Counted from the stretch's first letter, positions 36,018-46,373 are shown. The stretch: DNA of 64,000 bases from Alcaligenaceae bacterium (GCA_013416445.1 JACCER010000013.1:1-64000), one strand, 5' to 3'. Notes: a model not told the origin generated them from the sequence alone. Made by a program: numbers and translations.

Positions 36018-36069
36018 GAGTTTCTCCGTGCGTAAGTGTCCGTAAAATGGACAATTCTATAATAATCAT

Positions 36070-36897
36070 TTGATCTTGCATCATTATCCCGTTTTTTCAA
36101 ACTCTTGCGTACACACTGTGGACATTTCTGATACTGACAACTCGGCATCCGGCCCTCGCACCCTCAGGCGCGGCTTGCATGTTTTACGTACTCTGCAGGA
36201 AAATCCTGGGTCCGGATTGACGGTCACCGATTTGGCCCGGCAAACCGGGCTGCAGCGCCCCACCATCTATAGACTGCTTGCTGCATTGATCGAAGGCGGC
36301 TTCGCCAAGAATATCAGCGGAAGCAAGCGCTTCATTGCGGATGGATCCACAGCTTCACCAGCCATAGAACAAGATGCGCGCATAGCTCTGGCATTCCCCG
36401 TCATGCAACAATTGGCCGCCCTAACCGGAGACGCCGTCTTCCTGGTTGTGCGCGACGGTTATCAGTCGGTCAGCTTATGGCGCGAAATTGGCGCCTACCC
36501 GGTACAAATACTGGCCACCTTCGCCGGCAAGCGCCAGCCCCTGGGCGTGGGTTCGGGCGGCATGGCCTTATTGGCCAAACTTGACGACGCCACCGTGGAA
36601 AGCATCATCACCCACAACGGCAACGAACTCGAACAGTACGGCGGCATGAGCATTCGCGAAATGCGGCAGTTGGTGGTCAACACCCGCACACGAGGCTATT
36701 CTGTTGTTGGCAACTATGCTGTACGCGGCGCCTTAGGGGTTGGCTGCGCCCTTTGTTCTGGCACAGGCCAGCCGCTGCTGGCCATCAGCGTCACCGCCAT
36801 CACCGAGCGCATGCCCGCCACGCGTCAACGCGAAATCGCCCAGTTAATACAGGGTGGCCTGAAGACCATTGCTGACAAAATACAGCCAGGGTTGTAA
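36070..36897 (+). CDS. IclR-family transcriptional regulator
   Basis: A regulator of up to 275 residues. The N-terminal helix-turn-helix is LTVTDLARQTGLQRPTIYRLLAALIEGGF (about residues 50-78). The effector domain begins with the LAFPVMQQLAALTGDAVFL block and includes AVRGALGVGCALCSGTGQPLLAISVTAI. The start is uncertain: TTG at 36070 or GTG at 36118, neither with a clear ribosome site. The short divergent region shared with the Bug gene is the likely operator. Effector unknown. Confidence 0.9.
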   Translation: MILHHYPVFSNSCVHTVDISDTDNSASGPRTLRRGLHVLRTLQENPGSGLTVTDLARQTGLQRPTIYRLLAALIEGGFAKNISGSKRFIADGSTASPAIEQDARIALAFPVMQQLAALTGDAVFLVVRDGYQSVSLWREIGAYPVQILATFAGKRQPLGVGSGGMALLAKLDDATVESIITHNGNELEQYGGMSIREMRQLVVNTRTRGYSVVGNYAVRGALGVGCALCSGTGQPLLAISVTAITERMPATRQREIAQLIQGGLKTIADKIQPGL

Positions 36898-36905
36898 CGC
36901 TGATT

Positions 36906-36943
36906 GTCGGATTACGCACCTGATGGCGCGAATCCGGCCTGCG
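36906..36943. repeat. REP-like palindrome, copy 6
   Basis: GTCGGATTACGCACC / GGCGCGAATCCGGCC after the iclR-type gene, between convergent genes. Confidence 0.65.
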
Positions 36944-37011
36944 AAAACCTTGAGCAAGCATCATTCGGATTAGCCTGGCGTACTCTGGCACCAACGCCCC
37001 CGTTCCTTTGC

Positions 37012-37878
37012 TCAGCTTGCATACCTTTTTGCCCCCGCCACACAAACAATGGCAGCCAACGTTACCAACAGCATCGCCCAGCTTACTGTTTCTTTAAGAA
37101 ACAACGCCGCCAGGCCAAAGCCAAAAAAGGGTTGTAGCAACTGCAATTGACCAACAGCCGCAATTCCGCCCTGCGCCAGGCCGCGATACCAAAACACAAA
37201 TCCGATCAACATACTAAATAGCGACACATAAGCCAGCCCGAGCCAGGCTGGCACGCCCACATGGGCAAACGACGCTGGCATAGTCAGCAAGGCCGCCACC
37301 AGCATCGGGGGCAGCGCCAGCACCAGTGCCCAGCTGATTACCTGCCAGCCCCCAAGCTGCCGGGTCAAGCGTGCGCCTTCCGCATAGCCCAGGCCGCACA
37401 CAATGATGGCGGCCAGCATCAGCAAATCGCCTTTCAGGGACACTTCAATACCGCCCCAGGCGGCGTAGCCTGCAACACAGGCGCCCCCAAGCAAGGAAAA
37501 CAGCCAGAAAACCAGTCGGGGCCGTTCGCCTCCGCGTATCACGCCAAAAATTGCGGTGCATAAAGGCAACAGGCCCACAAACACCATGGAGTGCGCAGAG
37601 GAAACATACTGCAGCGCCAGCGCAGACAGCAAAGGGAAACCCAGCACCACGCCAAGCGCGACCACCAGCAAGGAGGGCAGTTCCGCCAGAATCGGCCGAC
37701 GCTGCTGGAACAATAACAACAGCGCCAGCCCCAGCAAGGCCGCGATGCTTGCCCTGGCGGCAGTAAGAAACATGGGGTCGAAATCCATAACCGCCGCGCG
37801 GGTAGCTGGCAGCGAACCCGCAAAAATCACTACGCCGATAAAGCCATTGATCCAGCCACTTGTTATCTTGTCCATCAT
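37012..37878 (-). CDS. EamA/DMT-family transporter
   Basis: A 288-residue inner-membrane protein with ten predicted helices in two EamA repeats (about 10-135 and 150-285). Typical blocks: FDPMFLTAARASIAALLGLALLL and FWYRGLAQGGIAAVGQLQLLQPFFGFGLAALFLKE. Probably a metabolite or amino-acid exporter; substrate unknown. Relatives are often divergent from a MocR-type regulator, and a decayed MocR tail lies just upstream. Confidence 0.9.
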   Translation of the reverse strand: MMDKITSGWINGFIGVVIFAGSLPATRAAVMDFDPMFLTAARASIAALLGLALLLLFQQRRPILAELPSLLVVALGVVLGFPLLSALALQYVSSAHSMVFVGLLPLCTAIFGVIRGGERPRLVFWLFSLLGGACVAGYAAWGGIEVSLKGDLLMLAAIIVCGLGYAEGARLTRQLGGWQVISWALVLALPPMLVAALLTMPASFAHVGVPAWLGLAYVSLFSMLIGFVFWYRGLAQGGIAAVGQLQLLQPFFGFGLAALFLKETVSWAMLLVTLAAIVCVAGAKRYAS

Positions 37879-37929
37879 TTATCTCATTCCAAGAGCCTTG
37901 CAGTAAATCATGGGAGCGCAGGCAAAGGC

Positions 37930-38117
37930 AATGGACAAGACATTGCCCGGCTCGATACGATTGGGGTCCAGCCCTGGATTGTTCCGCAGGCGAGCATGTT
38001 TATTTGGGGACGGGCGCCCGAAGGGATGGATGCGGCGGATATTGCCCGCTCGTGCCGAAAGCATGGCGTGGTGCTGGCGCGGGCGCTATCTGAGCAACCG
38101 GTTGGTACTGACTTACG
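37930..38117 (+). pseudogene. MocR-type (GntR/aminotransferase) regulator, C-terminal remnant
   Basis: The plus frame around 37951-38117 encodes GVQPWIVPQASMFIWGRAPE followed by GMDAADIARSCRKHGVVLA. This matches the end of PLP-binding MocR/PdxR regulators (Q-A-G-M-F-x-W-x-x-L-P-E-G-x-D-A). The N-terminal HTH and most of the aminotransferase domain are missing. It sits beside an EamA transporter, the usual MocR neighbour. The short match makes this tentative. Confidence 0.5.
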
Positions 38118-38123
38118 GCTTTC

Positions 38124-38162
38124 GTAGGTCGGACTAGCGCCGCCAGGCGCGTAATCCGACAC
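38124..38162. repeat. REP-like palindrome, copy 7
   Basis: GTAGGTCGGACTAGCGC / GGCGCGTAATCCGACAC just downstream of fumarase. Confidence 0.75.
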
Positions 38163-38191
38163 CACAAAATCACGACAACAACTGCATATGC

Positions 38192-39715
38192 CTACAAAAC
38201 CGGCATCAATGGTATTTCTGCGATGCGCGCCTTCCATTCCCTGGGGCCGGTTTCGTGTACCGATGTGCCTTTGGAATCGACCGCTACCGTTACCGGCATA
38301 TCTTTGACATCGAACTCGTAAATGGCTTCCATGCCCAGGTCTTCAAAACCAACGACCCTGGCACCGCGTATTGCCTTGGACACCAGATAAGCCGAACCAC
38401 CCACTGCCATCAAATACGCCGAACCGTGCTTGCGTATGGAGTCGATGGCAATTGGCCCGCGCTCGGCCTTGCCTATCATGGAGATCAAGCCGGTTTGTTC
38501 CAGCATCATGTCGGTAAAGCCATCCATGCGGGTGGCGGTGGTGGGGCCTGCCGGGCCAACCACTTCTTCGCGCACCGGGTCAACCGGACCCACGTAGTAA
38601 ATCACCCGGTTGGTGAAATCGACCGGCAATTTCTCGCCCTTGGCCAGCATATCTTGAATGCGCTTGTGCGCGGCATCGCGGCCGGTAAGCATTTTGCCTG
38701 ACAGCAGCAAGGTCTGGCCAGGCGCCCAACTGGCGACCTGCTCTTTGGTGAGCGTATTCAGGTCAACCTGCAAGGACTTGTTGTAATCGGGCGCCCAATG
38801 CACATCGGGCCAGTCAGACAGCGAAGGCGGTGTCAGAATGGCCGGACCGGAACCGTTCAGTTCAAAATGTACATGACGGGTTGCCGCACAGTTGGGGATC
38901 ATGGCTACCGGCTTGGACGCGGCATGCGTGGGGAAGGTACTGATTTTGACATCAAGCACTGTAGTCAAGCCACCCAGGCCTTGCGCGCCTATGCCCAGCG
39001 CATTCACCTTTTGGTAGAGCTCGATACGCAATTCTTCGAGCTTGTTTTGCGGGCCACGCTGCAGCAACTCGTACATGTCGATGTCTTCCATGAGCGATTG
39101 CTTGGCCATTAACATGGCTTTTTCGGCAGTACCGCCCACACCTATGCCCAACATGCCTGGAGGACACCAGCCCGCACCCATTTGGGGCACCGTCTTCAAG
39201 ACCCAGTCGATCAGTGAATCACTGGGGTTAAGCATGGCGAACTTGGATTTGTTTTCCGAGCCGCCGCCCTTGGCCGCCACTTGCACATCAACCTTGTCGC
39301 CCGCGACCAGTTCAACGCTGACAATACAGGGCGTGTTGTCGCGCGTATTTTTGCGCGTGAACAAAGGGTCGGTAAGTATGGAGGCGCGCAAAGGGTTGTC
39401 GGGGTTCAGATAACCCTGGCGCACGCCCTCGTCGCATAGTTCTTGCATGCTGCGCTGTGTGTCGAAGCGCACGTCCATGCCGACTTTCAAGAAGATGTTG
39501 ACCACCCCCGTATCCTGGCAGATAGGGCGATGGCCTTCGGCGCACATGCGCGAATTGGTCAGGATTTGCGCAATGGCATCTTTAGCGGCGGGGCTTTCTT
39601 CAAGCTCGTAGGCGCGGGCCAGATGCTGGATGTAGTCAGCCGGGTGGTAATAGCTGATGAATTGCACGGCGTCTGAAATAGACTGGATCAGGTCGGATTC
39701 TTTGATTAGGGTCAT
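38192..39715 (-). CDS. fumA: Class I fumarate hydratase ([4Fe-4S])
   Basis: A 507-residue TCA-cycle enzyme hydrating fumarate to L-malate. Both domains are present: N-terminal Fe-S domain (MCAEGHRPICQDTGVVNIF; GAGWCPPGMLGIGVGGTAEKA) and C-terminal domain (GKMLTGRDAAHKRI; YYVGPVDPVREEVVGPAGPTTATRMDGF). Cluster cysteines fit C in ICQDTG, the C of NCAATRH and a later Cys. Single-chain form. Monocistronic by appearance. Confidence 0.95.
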   Translation of the reverse strand: MTLIKESDLIQSISDAVQFISYYHPADYIQHLARAYELEESPAAKDAIAQILTNSRMCAEGHRPICQDTGVVNIFLKVGMDVRFDTQRSMQELCDEGVRQGYLNPDNPLRASILTDPLFTRKNTRDNTPCIVSVELVAGDKVDVQVAAKGGGSENKSKFAMLNPSDSLIDWVLKTVPQMGAGWCPPGMLGIGVGGTAEKAMLMAKQSLMEDIDMYELLQRGPQNKLEELRIELYQKVNALGIGAQGLGGLTTVLDVKISTFPTHAASKPVAMIPNCAATRHVHFELNGSGPAILTPPSLSDWPDVHWAPDYNKSLQVDLNTLTKEQVASWAPGQTLLLSGKMLTGRDAAHKRIQDMLAKGEKLPVDFTNRVIYYVGPVDPVREEVVGPAGPTTATRMDGFTDMMLEQTGLISMIGKAERGPIAIDSIRKHGSAYLMAVGGSAYLVSKAIRGARVVGFEDLGMEAIYEFDVKDMPVTVAVDSKGTSVHETGPREWKARIAEIPLMPVL

Positions 39716-39793
39716 GGTGCTTGTTTAATCGTTAAAAAGGCGGGCCACGCAAAGCCCACCACAATGACTGGCCGGATGAACAGCAAGCAACGC

Positions 39794-40561
39794 TTACTTG
39801 CCGGCCCAGACCGGCTTGCGTTTTTCGGCAAAAGCGGTCGCGCCTTCTTTGGCGTCGGCCGATACAAAAATATGGGCAATCAGCGGGCGCTGCAAGTCGA
39901 ACATATCGACTTGACGCCAGTCGCGGGACTTGGTCACGATTTGCTTGGCTGTTTGCACAGCCAATGGGCCATTTTCGGCAATAACACGAGCCAAGTCCAG
40001 GGCGGCAGCCAGCGCCTGGCCAGGTTCGACCAAGCGATTGACCAGCCCGTACTGATGTGCACGCGCGGCAGGCAGCATTTCGCCTGTAAGCACGGCTTCC
40101 ATGGCGACATGATAAGGAATTCGATCAGGCAGGCGCAACATGCCGCCAGAGCCCGGCACAATACCGCGCTTGACTTCAGGCAGGCCAAAATTGGCATTAT
40201 TGGCGGCCACGATCATATCGCAGGCCAGGGCTATTTCGCAGCCACCCGCCAAGGCGTAGCCCTCGACCGCTGCAATCAGGGGCTTTTTTGGAGGTTTTTC
40301 GCACAGGCCGGCAAAGCCGCGCCCTTCAACCAGCGCGCGCCGCCCATCAAGAGCAAAGGCTTTCAGGTCCATGCCCGAGCAAAACGTATTGCCCGCCCCG
40401 GTGAGTATGCCAATGACTACGTCCGGGTTGGCGTCAAGCTGCTCAAACGCCTTGGCCAGGTCGTGCGCGGTTTCATAGTTGATGGCGTTGCGCGCCTCGG
40501 GCCTATTCACCGTAATGACCTGGATGCGATCAATGATTTCCACTTTCACCAAATCAGACAT
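39794..40561 (-). CDS. Enoyl-CoA hydratase/isomerase family protein
   Basis: A 255-residue crotonase-fold protein. The oxyanion-hole segments are FCSGMDLKAFALDGRR (about 62-77) and AAVEGYALAGGCEIALACDMIVA (about 97-119). The Glu/Glu pair of true hydratases is partly present (E in LPEVKRG). It starts ATG at 40559-40561 and lies 78 bases upstream of fumA on the same strand. Substrate unknown; fatty acid or aromatic degradation is plausible. Confidence 0.88.
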   Translation of the reverse strand: MSDLVKVEIIDRIQVITVNRPEARNAINYETAHDLAKAFEQLDANPDVVIGILTGAGNTFCSGMDLKAFALDGRRALVEGRGFAGLCEKPPKKPLIAAVEGYALAGGCEIALACDMIVAANNANFGLPEVKRGIVPGSGGMLRLPDRIPYHVAMEAVLTGEMLPAARAHQYGLVNRLVEPGQALAAALDLARVIAENGPLAVQTAKQIVTKSRDWRQVDMFDLQRPLIAHIFVSADAKEGATAFAEKRKPVWAGK

Positions 40562-40730
40562 ATGCTTATCCTAAAAAAGCTGTCACACCTGCAAACAGCG
40601 GCTACAGGGGATTGATAACGTCATATCATACGACCAATTATCAGTGGCCCTAAAAGCCCATCTGCCTGCTTGGTCGCGGAACCAGCTAAAATTGAAAACT
40701 TTGTGGCTCTCGCTTTACTGGCTTTCGCTC

Positions 40731-41633
40731 ATGCTCACATTTCAGCAAATCATTTTAACGCTTCAGCAATATTGGGATAAACAAGGCTGCGCCTTGCTGC
40801 AACCCTACGATATGGAAGTTGGCGCCGGCACCTCGCATACTGCAACTTTTTTGCGCTCCATCGGCCCAGAACCCTGGCGCGCCGCCTATGTGCAGCCGTC
40901 GCGCCGCCCCAACGATGGCCGATATGGCGAAAATCCCAACCGGCTGCAACATTACTACCAGTACCAAGTAGTGCTCAAGCCCGCCCCCACCGACATCATG
41001 GATATTTACATAGGGTCATTGGTGGCGCTGGGCATCAACCCCCAGGAACACGATATCCGCTTCGTCGAAGACGACTGGGAAAACCCCACGCTGGGGGCCT
41101 GGGGACTGGGCTGGGAAGTGTGGCTGAACGGCATGGAAGTCACCCAGTTCACCTACTTCCAGCAAGTCGGCGGCCTGGACTGCAGCCCGACCACGGGTGA
41201 AATCACCTACGGCCTGGAACGCCTGGCCATGTATCTGCAAGGGGTGGAAAGCGTCTACGATCTGGTCTGGACCGAAGGCTACAACGGACAAAAAGTATAT
41301 TACCGCGACGTCTTCCACCAAAACGAAGTCGAGCAATCCACCTATAACTTCGAACACGCCTCCATCGCCATGTTGCTGGCCCACTTCAACGACTACGAAG
41401 CCGAAGCCCAGCGCCTGATTGCTGTACCACTGGCCCTGCCCGCCTACGAGGCCACGCTCAAGGCTGCGCATACCTTCAATATGCTCGATGCACGCGGCGC
41501 CATCAGCGTAACAGAACGGGCCACTTATATTGGTCGCATCCGCAACCTGTCGCGCGTCGTCGCCCAGGCTTACTTTGAATCACGCGAAAACCTTGGATTC
41601 CCCATGCTAGTCAACCGCACGGAGGCCTCATAA
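40731..41633 (+). CDS. glyQ: Glycyl-tRNA synthetase alpha subunit
   Basis: A 300-residue catalytic subunit of the tetrameric (alpha2beta2) class II enzyme. Typical start [20 protein letters not shown], then [27 protein letters not shown] (motif 2 region) and [31 protein letters not shown] (motif 3). I start at the ATG at 40731; the frame is open upstream but unlike GlyQ. The stop overlaps the glyS start (TAATG). Confidence 0.97.
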   Translation: MLTFQQIILTLQQYWDKQGCALLQPYDMEVGAGTSHTATFLRSIGPEPWRAAYVQPSRRPNDGRYGENPNRLQHYYQYQVVLKPAPTDIMDIYIGSLVALGINPQEHDIRFVEDDWENPTLGAWGLGWEVWLNGMEVTQFTYFQQVGGLDCSPTTGEITYGLERLAMYLQGVESVYDLVWTEGYNGQKVYYRDVFHQNEVEQSTYNFEHASIAMLLAHFNDYEAEAQRLIAVPLALPAYEATLKAAHTFNMLDARGAISVTERATYIGRIRNLSRVVAQAYFESRENLGFPMLVNRTEAS

Positions 41634-43777
41634 TGACGACCGCCGCTTCCACCCTGCCCTTGCTGATTGAACTACGCACAGAAGAACTGCCACCCAAAGC
41701 ACTGCAAAAGTTGGGGCTGGCCTTTGCCGAAGGCGTACGCAAAACCCTGGAACAGCACCATTTGCTGGCTGCCGATTGCAGCGTCGCTGATTTCTCTACC
41801 CCACGCCGCTTGGCCGTCGTGCTTGGCGCCGTATTGGAACAGGCCCCCGAACTAAGCTATACCGAAAAACTCATGCCAGCCAAAATCGGCTTCAGCGCCA
41901 CCGGCGAAATCAGCCCGGCCCTGGCAAAAAAGCTGGCCAGCAAAGGCCTGGGGCATCTGGCTCCCGCCGACCTGATCACCGAGTCCGATGGCAAGCAGGA
42001 CTACCTGTACGCAAAAGGCGTGGCGCCTGGCGCCAAACTGGCCGACGCACTGCAACAAGCCCTGGACTACACCATCAACCACCTGCCCATCCCCAAGGTC
42101 ATGCGCTATCAGTTGGCCGACGGCGTCAGCAGCGTCAAGTTCGTGCGTCCGGCGCACCAGCTTATTGCACTGTGGGGCGACCATGTCATCAACGTGCAGG
42201 CACTGGGGCTGACTTCAGGTCGCACTACGCTAGGCCACCGCTTCATGGCGGATCAAAGCATCAGCATCGTGTCGCCTGGCACCTATGAACAACAATTGCA
42301 CGACGAAGGCAAAGTCATTGCCTCGTTTACGGCACGCAAGGCGCTAATCAGCCAGCAACTGCTAAGCAGCGCGCAAGCCCTGTCAGCCACCATAGGCACG
42401 GGCCCGGAAGTCGACGCCTTGCTGGACGAAGTCACCGCGCTGGTCGAACACCCCACGGTATACGTAGGCGAGTTCGAAGAACAGTTCCTGCAAGTACCGC
42501 CCGAATGCCTGATTCTAACCATGCGCCTGAATCAAAAATACTTTCCATTGTTTGAACCAGGCAGCGGCGCACTGACCAACCGTTTCCTTATTGTCAGCAA
42601 TATGCAGGTGGCCAACCCGGTACACATCATAGAAGGCAATCAGCGCGTTGTACGCCCGCGCCTGGCCGATGCGCAGTTCTTTTTCCAGACTGACCGCAAA
42701 ATCCGGTTGGCCGACCGCGTGGCTAACCTGTCTACCAGTGTTTATCACAATAAACTGGGCTCGCAGTTAGAGCGCGTAGAGCGCGTGCGCCATATTGCGC
42801 GCTACCTGGCCGGGCAACTGGACGCCAATATCGAACACGCCGATCGCGCCGCCTTGCTGGCCAAAGCTGATCTGGGCTCGAACATGGTGGGCGAATTCCC
42901 CGAGCTGCAAGGCATCATGGGCGCCTATTACGCCCGCGCCGACGGCGAAGCCGACGACGTCGTGCTGGCTTTGCAAGACCAGTACCGCATACGCCTGGAT
43001 ACCCCCGTCAATGCCGCTACCCTGACATCCGCCGTGCTCTTCATTGCCGAGCGCATTGAAACCCTGCTGGGTATCTGGGGCATAGGGCTGGTACCCACTG
43101 GTGAACGCGACCCCTACGGCTTGCGCCGCGCTGCGCTAGGCCTGATCAGCGCCTACGAGCAATTGCAAGCCGGCGCTTACCTGGCCGTGAACGACAGCAC
43201 CACGCTGCGCTTACCCGACTTGCTGGCTCATGCAGCCAGCAATTTCGCCACTGACGCCTTAAGCGACACGGTCAGTGCCGATGTCCAGGCGTTTATCTAC
43301 GAACGCTACCGCAATCAGCTAAACAACGATTTCGACCGCAATGTAGTCGATGCCGTACTGGCTCTCGAACCCGCCCTGCACCAGGTACATGCACGCATAC
43401 AGGCCTGCGCCAGTTTTGCGCAGCGTCCCGAAGCCGCCAGCCTGGCCGCCGCCAACAAACGTATTGCCAATCTGCTGAAAAAAGCCGATACCCAGCCTGG
43501 CGCTGTCAACCAGGCCATGCTTGCCGAACCGGCCGAGCGGGCCCTGGCCGACGTCATCAACACCCTTAAACCACAAGCCCAGGCACAATTGGCGCAGGGC
43601 GACTTTACTGCCAGCCTGGCCACCATGGCGCAAGCCAGGGATGCCGTCGATACTTTCTTCAACGACATCATGGTCATGGCCGACGACCCTGCCATACGCG
43701 CCAATCGGCTGGCGCTACTGGCCGACCTGCATCAGGTCATGAACCAGGTGGCCGATATTTCCAGGTTAGCCCAGTGA
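41633..43777 (+). CDS. glyS: Glycyl-tRNA synthetase beta subunit
   Basis: A 714-residue tRNA-binding subunit. The N-terminus LPLLIELRTEELPPKALQKLG is diagnostic; TMRLNQKYFPLFEPGSGALTNRFLIVSN, LADAQFFFQTDRKI and the HD-like VRHIARYLAG region are typical. The C-terminus includes an anticodon-binding part. Full length, no frameshift. Coupled to glyQ upstream, and its TGA overlaps the gmhB start. Confidence 0.97.
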   Translation: MTTAASTLPLLIELRTEELPPKALQKLGLAFAEGVRKTLEQHHLLAADCSVADFSTPRRLAVVLGAVLEQAPELSYTEKLMPAKIGFSATGEISPALAKKLASKGLGHLAPADLITESDGKQDYLYAKGVAPGAKLADALQQALDYTINHLPIPKVMRYQLADGVSSVKFVRPAHQLIALWGDHVINVQALGLTSGRTTLGHRFMADQSISIVSPGTYEQQLHDEGKVIASFTARKALISQQLLSSAQALSATIGTGPEVDALLDEVTALVEHPTVYVGEFEEQFLQVPPECLILTMRLNQKYFPLFEPGSGALTNRFLIVSNMQVANPVHIIEGNQRVVRPRLADAQFFFQTDRKIRLADRVANLSTSVYHNKLGSQLERVERVRHIARYLAGQLDANIEHADRAALLAKADLGSNMVGEFPELQGIMGAYYARADGEADDVVLALQDQYRIRLDTPVNAATLTSAVLFIAERIETLLGIWGIGLVPTGERDPYGLRRAALGLISAYEQLQAGAYLAVNDSTTLRLPDLLAHAASNFATDALSDTVSADVQAFIYERYRNQLNNDFDRNVVDAVLALEPALHQVHARIQACASFAQRPEAASLAAANKRIANLLKKADTQPGAVNQAMLAEPAERALADVINTLKPQAQAQLAQGDFTASLATMAQARDAVDTFFNDIMVMADDPAIRANRLALLADLHQVMNQVADISRLAQ

Positions 43778-44313
43778 AACTTGCCATACTCGATCGCGAC
43801 GGCGTCATCAACCAGGATAGCAACGCCTTCATCAAAAGCCCCGACGAATGGCTGGCCCTGCCTGGCAGCCTGGAAGCCATTGCGCGTCTGTCACGCGCTG
43901 GCTGGCGGGTGGTCATTGCCAGCAACCAGTCGGGCGTGGCGCGGGGCCTGTTCAGCATGGATACCCTGAACGCCATCCATGCCAAGATGCGGCGTGAACT
44001 CGCTGCTGTTGGCGGCAGCATCGACGCCATTTTCGTGTGTCCGCACGGCCCCGACGACGGCTGCGTGTGCCGCAAGCCCAAACCGGGCATGTTTCTTGAT
44101 ATCGCCCGTCGTTACGATACTGATCTTAAAAGCGTACCTGCCGTAGGCGACTCGCTGCGCGACCTGCAGGCCGCCAGCCAGGCCGGCTGCACGCCCTGGC
44201 TGGTGCTAACCGGCAACGGCAAAAAAACATGGGACAACAGCGATGTTCCCGCAGGCACCCAAATCAGGGACAACCTGGCGGCTGTTGTCGACGCTTGGCT
44301 CTCCGAGGAATAA
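43774..44313 (+). CDS. gmhB: D-glycero-beta-D-manno-heptose-1,7-bisphosphate 7-phosphatase
   Basis: A 179-residue HAD phosphatase in ADP-heptose synthesis for LPS core. Motif I is LDRDGVINQD with the nucleophile Asp; zinc-binding CPHGPDDGCVCRKPKPGM distinguishes GmhB; motif III/IV is VGDSLRDLQAA. Starts at GTG 43774, overlapping the glyS stop by 4 bases. Position between glyS and plsC is common in betaproteobacteria. Confidence 0.93.
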   Translation: MKLAILDRDGVINQDSNAFIKSPDEWLALPGSLEAIARLSRAGWRVVIASNQSGVARGLFSMDTLNAIHAKMRRELAAVGGSIDAIFVCPHGPDDGCVCRKPKPGMFLDIARRYDTDLKSVPAVGDSLRDLQAASQAGCTPWLVLTGNGKKTWDNSDVPAGTQIRDNLAAVVDAWLSEE

Positions 44314-44315
44314 AC

Positions 44316-45044
44316 ATGGCAGTCATCCGCGCAACGCTCTATCAGATTTTCCTGATCATCACGGTCATTCCCTTTGCGCTCATCAGCATTCTGTGCGCGC
44401 CGCTGCCCTTGCGCTGGCGCTACAAGATCACTACAGGCTGGCCGCGCCTGGGCATATGGGGCGCCAAAGTCATACTAGGCATACGCTGGCAACTCAAGGG
44501 TGCGGAAAACCTGCCCGACGGCCCGGCCATCATGCTGTCAAAACACCAATCCGCCTGGGAGACCATGTTCATCATTGCCTATATGCCGCGCGATATGTGC
44601 TTTGTATACAAGCGCGAACTGCACCGCATACCTTTCTTCGGCTGGGGCTTGGCGCTGCTGCGCATGATTCCCATCGACCGGGCCAAAGGCCGTGACGCTT
44701 TTGAACAAGTGGTAAAAATTGGCCAGGAGCGCATCAACGAGGGGCGCTGGCCTATACTTTTCCCCGAAGGAACGCGCATCATGCCTGGCAAAACCGGGCG
44801 CTACAAGCTGGGTGGCGCACTGCTGGCCACACGCACCGGCACACCAATTATCCCGGTCGCTCACAATGCGGGCGAATGCTGGCAGCGCAACGCTTTTATC
44901 AAGAAGCCCGGGTTGATCACTGTGTCGATCGGTCCGCTCATCGAAACCACAGGCCTGGACGCCGACACGGTAAATAAAAAGGTGCAGAGCTGGATAGAAT
45001 CCGAAATGCGGGTATTGAACCCAGAACGCTATGGGCTTGACTGA
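44316..45044 (+). CDS. plsC: 1-acyl-sn-glycerol-3-phosphate acyltransferase
   Basis: A 242-residue membrane-bound enzyme making phosphatidic acid. An N-terminal hydrophobic anchor (LYQIFLIITVIPFALISIL) precedes the acyltransferase motifs: KHQSAWET (HX4D block, here with Glu in the acidic position), IDRAKGRDA and FPEGTRI. I start at the ATG at 44316, two bases after the gmhB stop. The HX4E variant occurs in other family members. Confidence 0.9.
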   Translation: MAVIRATLYQIFLIITVIPFALISILCAPLPLRWRYKITTGWPRLGIWGAKVILGIRWQLKGAENLPDGPAIMLSKHQSAWETMFIIAYMPRDMCFVYKRELHRIPFFGWGLALLRMIPIDRAKGRDAFEQVVKIGQERINEGRWPILFPEGTRIMPGKTGRYKLGGALLATRTGTPIIPVAHNAGECWQRNAFIKKPGLITVSIGPLIETTGLDADTVNKKVQSWIESEMRVLNPERYGLD

Positions 45045-45906
45045 GCAACTTTCACTTTTTGCCGACGCGCAGCCAGCAACCACGCTGGCGCCGCAACCCG
45101 CCGTTACGCCCAAAACACCGCCAGAAACCATTGCCACCGTCCGTCCCCCCGCATTGCCTCAAGATGCGCGCTGGCGCGAAGTAGCAGCCCAGCAACAAAC
45201 CATAGGCTATGTGCTGCGACGCTCTAGGCGTAAAAGCATAGGCCTGACCATCAACGACGACGGCCTGCAGGTTACCGCGCCTAACTGGGTCACGCTGGGC
45301 CAGATAGATGCTGCCGTCATCGAAAAAGCACCCTGGATACTCAGCAAACTGCGAATCAGGCATGCCCGCCAGCAGCATCTGGCTACCGCCGACACGCTCT
45401 GGCAAAGCGGCGGCACCATTCCCTATCTGGGCAAACGCATTGTCCTGAGCCTGGATACCATGCAGAAAGCACCCCTATTCCGTGGCGAGCCTTTTGCGCC
45501 CGAGCAGGGCGACACGCTGATTCTGGCCTTGCCCCCCGACGCCGATCGCAACCGGGTGCGCGACAGCGTACATGGCTGGCTGCAGCAACAGGCGCAAGCC
45601 TGGTTCGGGCAACGCCTGCAGCACTTTCTCGATGCCAACCAGCTCAGCATACGCCGCTGGAGGCTATCGGCGGCGGCAACACGCTGGGGCTCTTGCAGCA
45701 GCGACGGCAATATCATGCTGAACTGGCGCCTGATACACTTTGAACGCGATATCATTGACTATGTCATCGCCCACGAAATCGCCCACCTGCGTGAAATGAA
45801 CCACAGCAAGAATTTCTGGCGCGAGGTCGAGCGCATACTGCCCGGCTTCGAACGCTCACGCAATGCCCTCAAGCAGCACGACCCAAGGTCGCTGCCGCTA
45901 ATTTAA
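45031..45906 (+). CDS. YgjP-like metallopeptidase (DUF45/M48-type)
   Basis: A 291-residue protein with the zinc motif [19 protein letters not shown] near residue 250, preceded by the family block [18 protein letters not shown]. The first 60 residues are Pro/Ala-rich and probably flexible. YgjP/SprT-like proteins are putative zinc proteases of unknown substrate. The ATG at 45031 overlaps plsC by 14 bases. Confidence 0.88.
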   Translation: MGLTEQLSLFADAQPATTLAPQPAVTPKTPPETIATVRPPALPQDARWREVAAQQQTIGYVLRRSRRKSIGLTINDDGLQVTAPNWVTLGQIDAAVIEKAPWILSKLRIRHARQQHLATADTLWQSGGTIPYLGKRIVLSLDTMQKAPLFRGEPFAPEQGDTLILALPPDADRNRVRDSVHGWLQQQAQAWFGQRLQHFLDANQLSIRRWRLSAAATRWGSCSSDGNIMLNWRLIHFERDIIDYVIAHEIAHLREMNHSKNFWREVERILPGFERSRNALKQHDPRSLPLI

Positions 45907-45941
45907 AGCCTTATACCCGAATTACCCCCAAGGAGACATTA

Positions 45942-46337
45942 ATGCGTTTACTACACACTATGTTGCGCGTAGGCGATCTGGACCGATCACTTATTTTTTA
46001 CACCGATGTACTGGGCATGAAATTACTGCGCCGCAAAGACTACCCCGATGGCAAATTTACCCTGGCCTTTGTGGGCTACCAAGACGAAACCGAGGGCGCT
46101 GTTATCGAACTGACCCACAACTGGGAGACCTCTTCTTATAACCTGGGCAATGGCTATGGTCATATAGCCCTTGAAGTCGAAGACGCCTACGACGCCTGTG
46201 CCCGCATCAAGCAAAAGGGTGGCAACGTAACACGTGAGGCCGGCCCCATGAAGCACGGCCAGACCGTCATTGCCTTTGTGGAAGACCCCGACGGCTACAA
46301 GATAGAACTGATACAGCGCAAAGAGCGGGCTGACTAA
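45942..46337 (+). CDS. gloA: Lactoylglutathione lyase (glyoxalase I)
   Basis: A 131-residue metalloenzyme converting the methylglyoxal-glutathione hemithioacetal to S-lactoylglutathione. Signature blocks: [52 protein letters not shown] and [14 protein letters not shown]. The metal ligands His, Glu, His, Glu fit these blocks. AAGGAG lies a few bases upstream of the ATG. End of the glyQ-to-gloA run. Confidence 0.95.
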   Translation: MRLLHTMLRVGDLDRSLIFYTDVLGMKLLRRKDYPDGKFTLAFVGYQDETEGAVIELTHNWETSSYNLGNGYGHIALEVEDAYDACARIKQKGGNVTREAGPMKHGQTVIAFVEDPDGYKIELIQRKERAD

Positions 46338-46373
46338 GTCTGTTGATTTTCTGACTTTTTTGGGGCAATAAAG

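Noticed and set aside
39764-40615. 283-codon plus-strand open frame
   Set aside because: Opposite the enoyl-CoA hydratase gene; no domain recognised.
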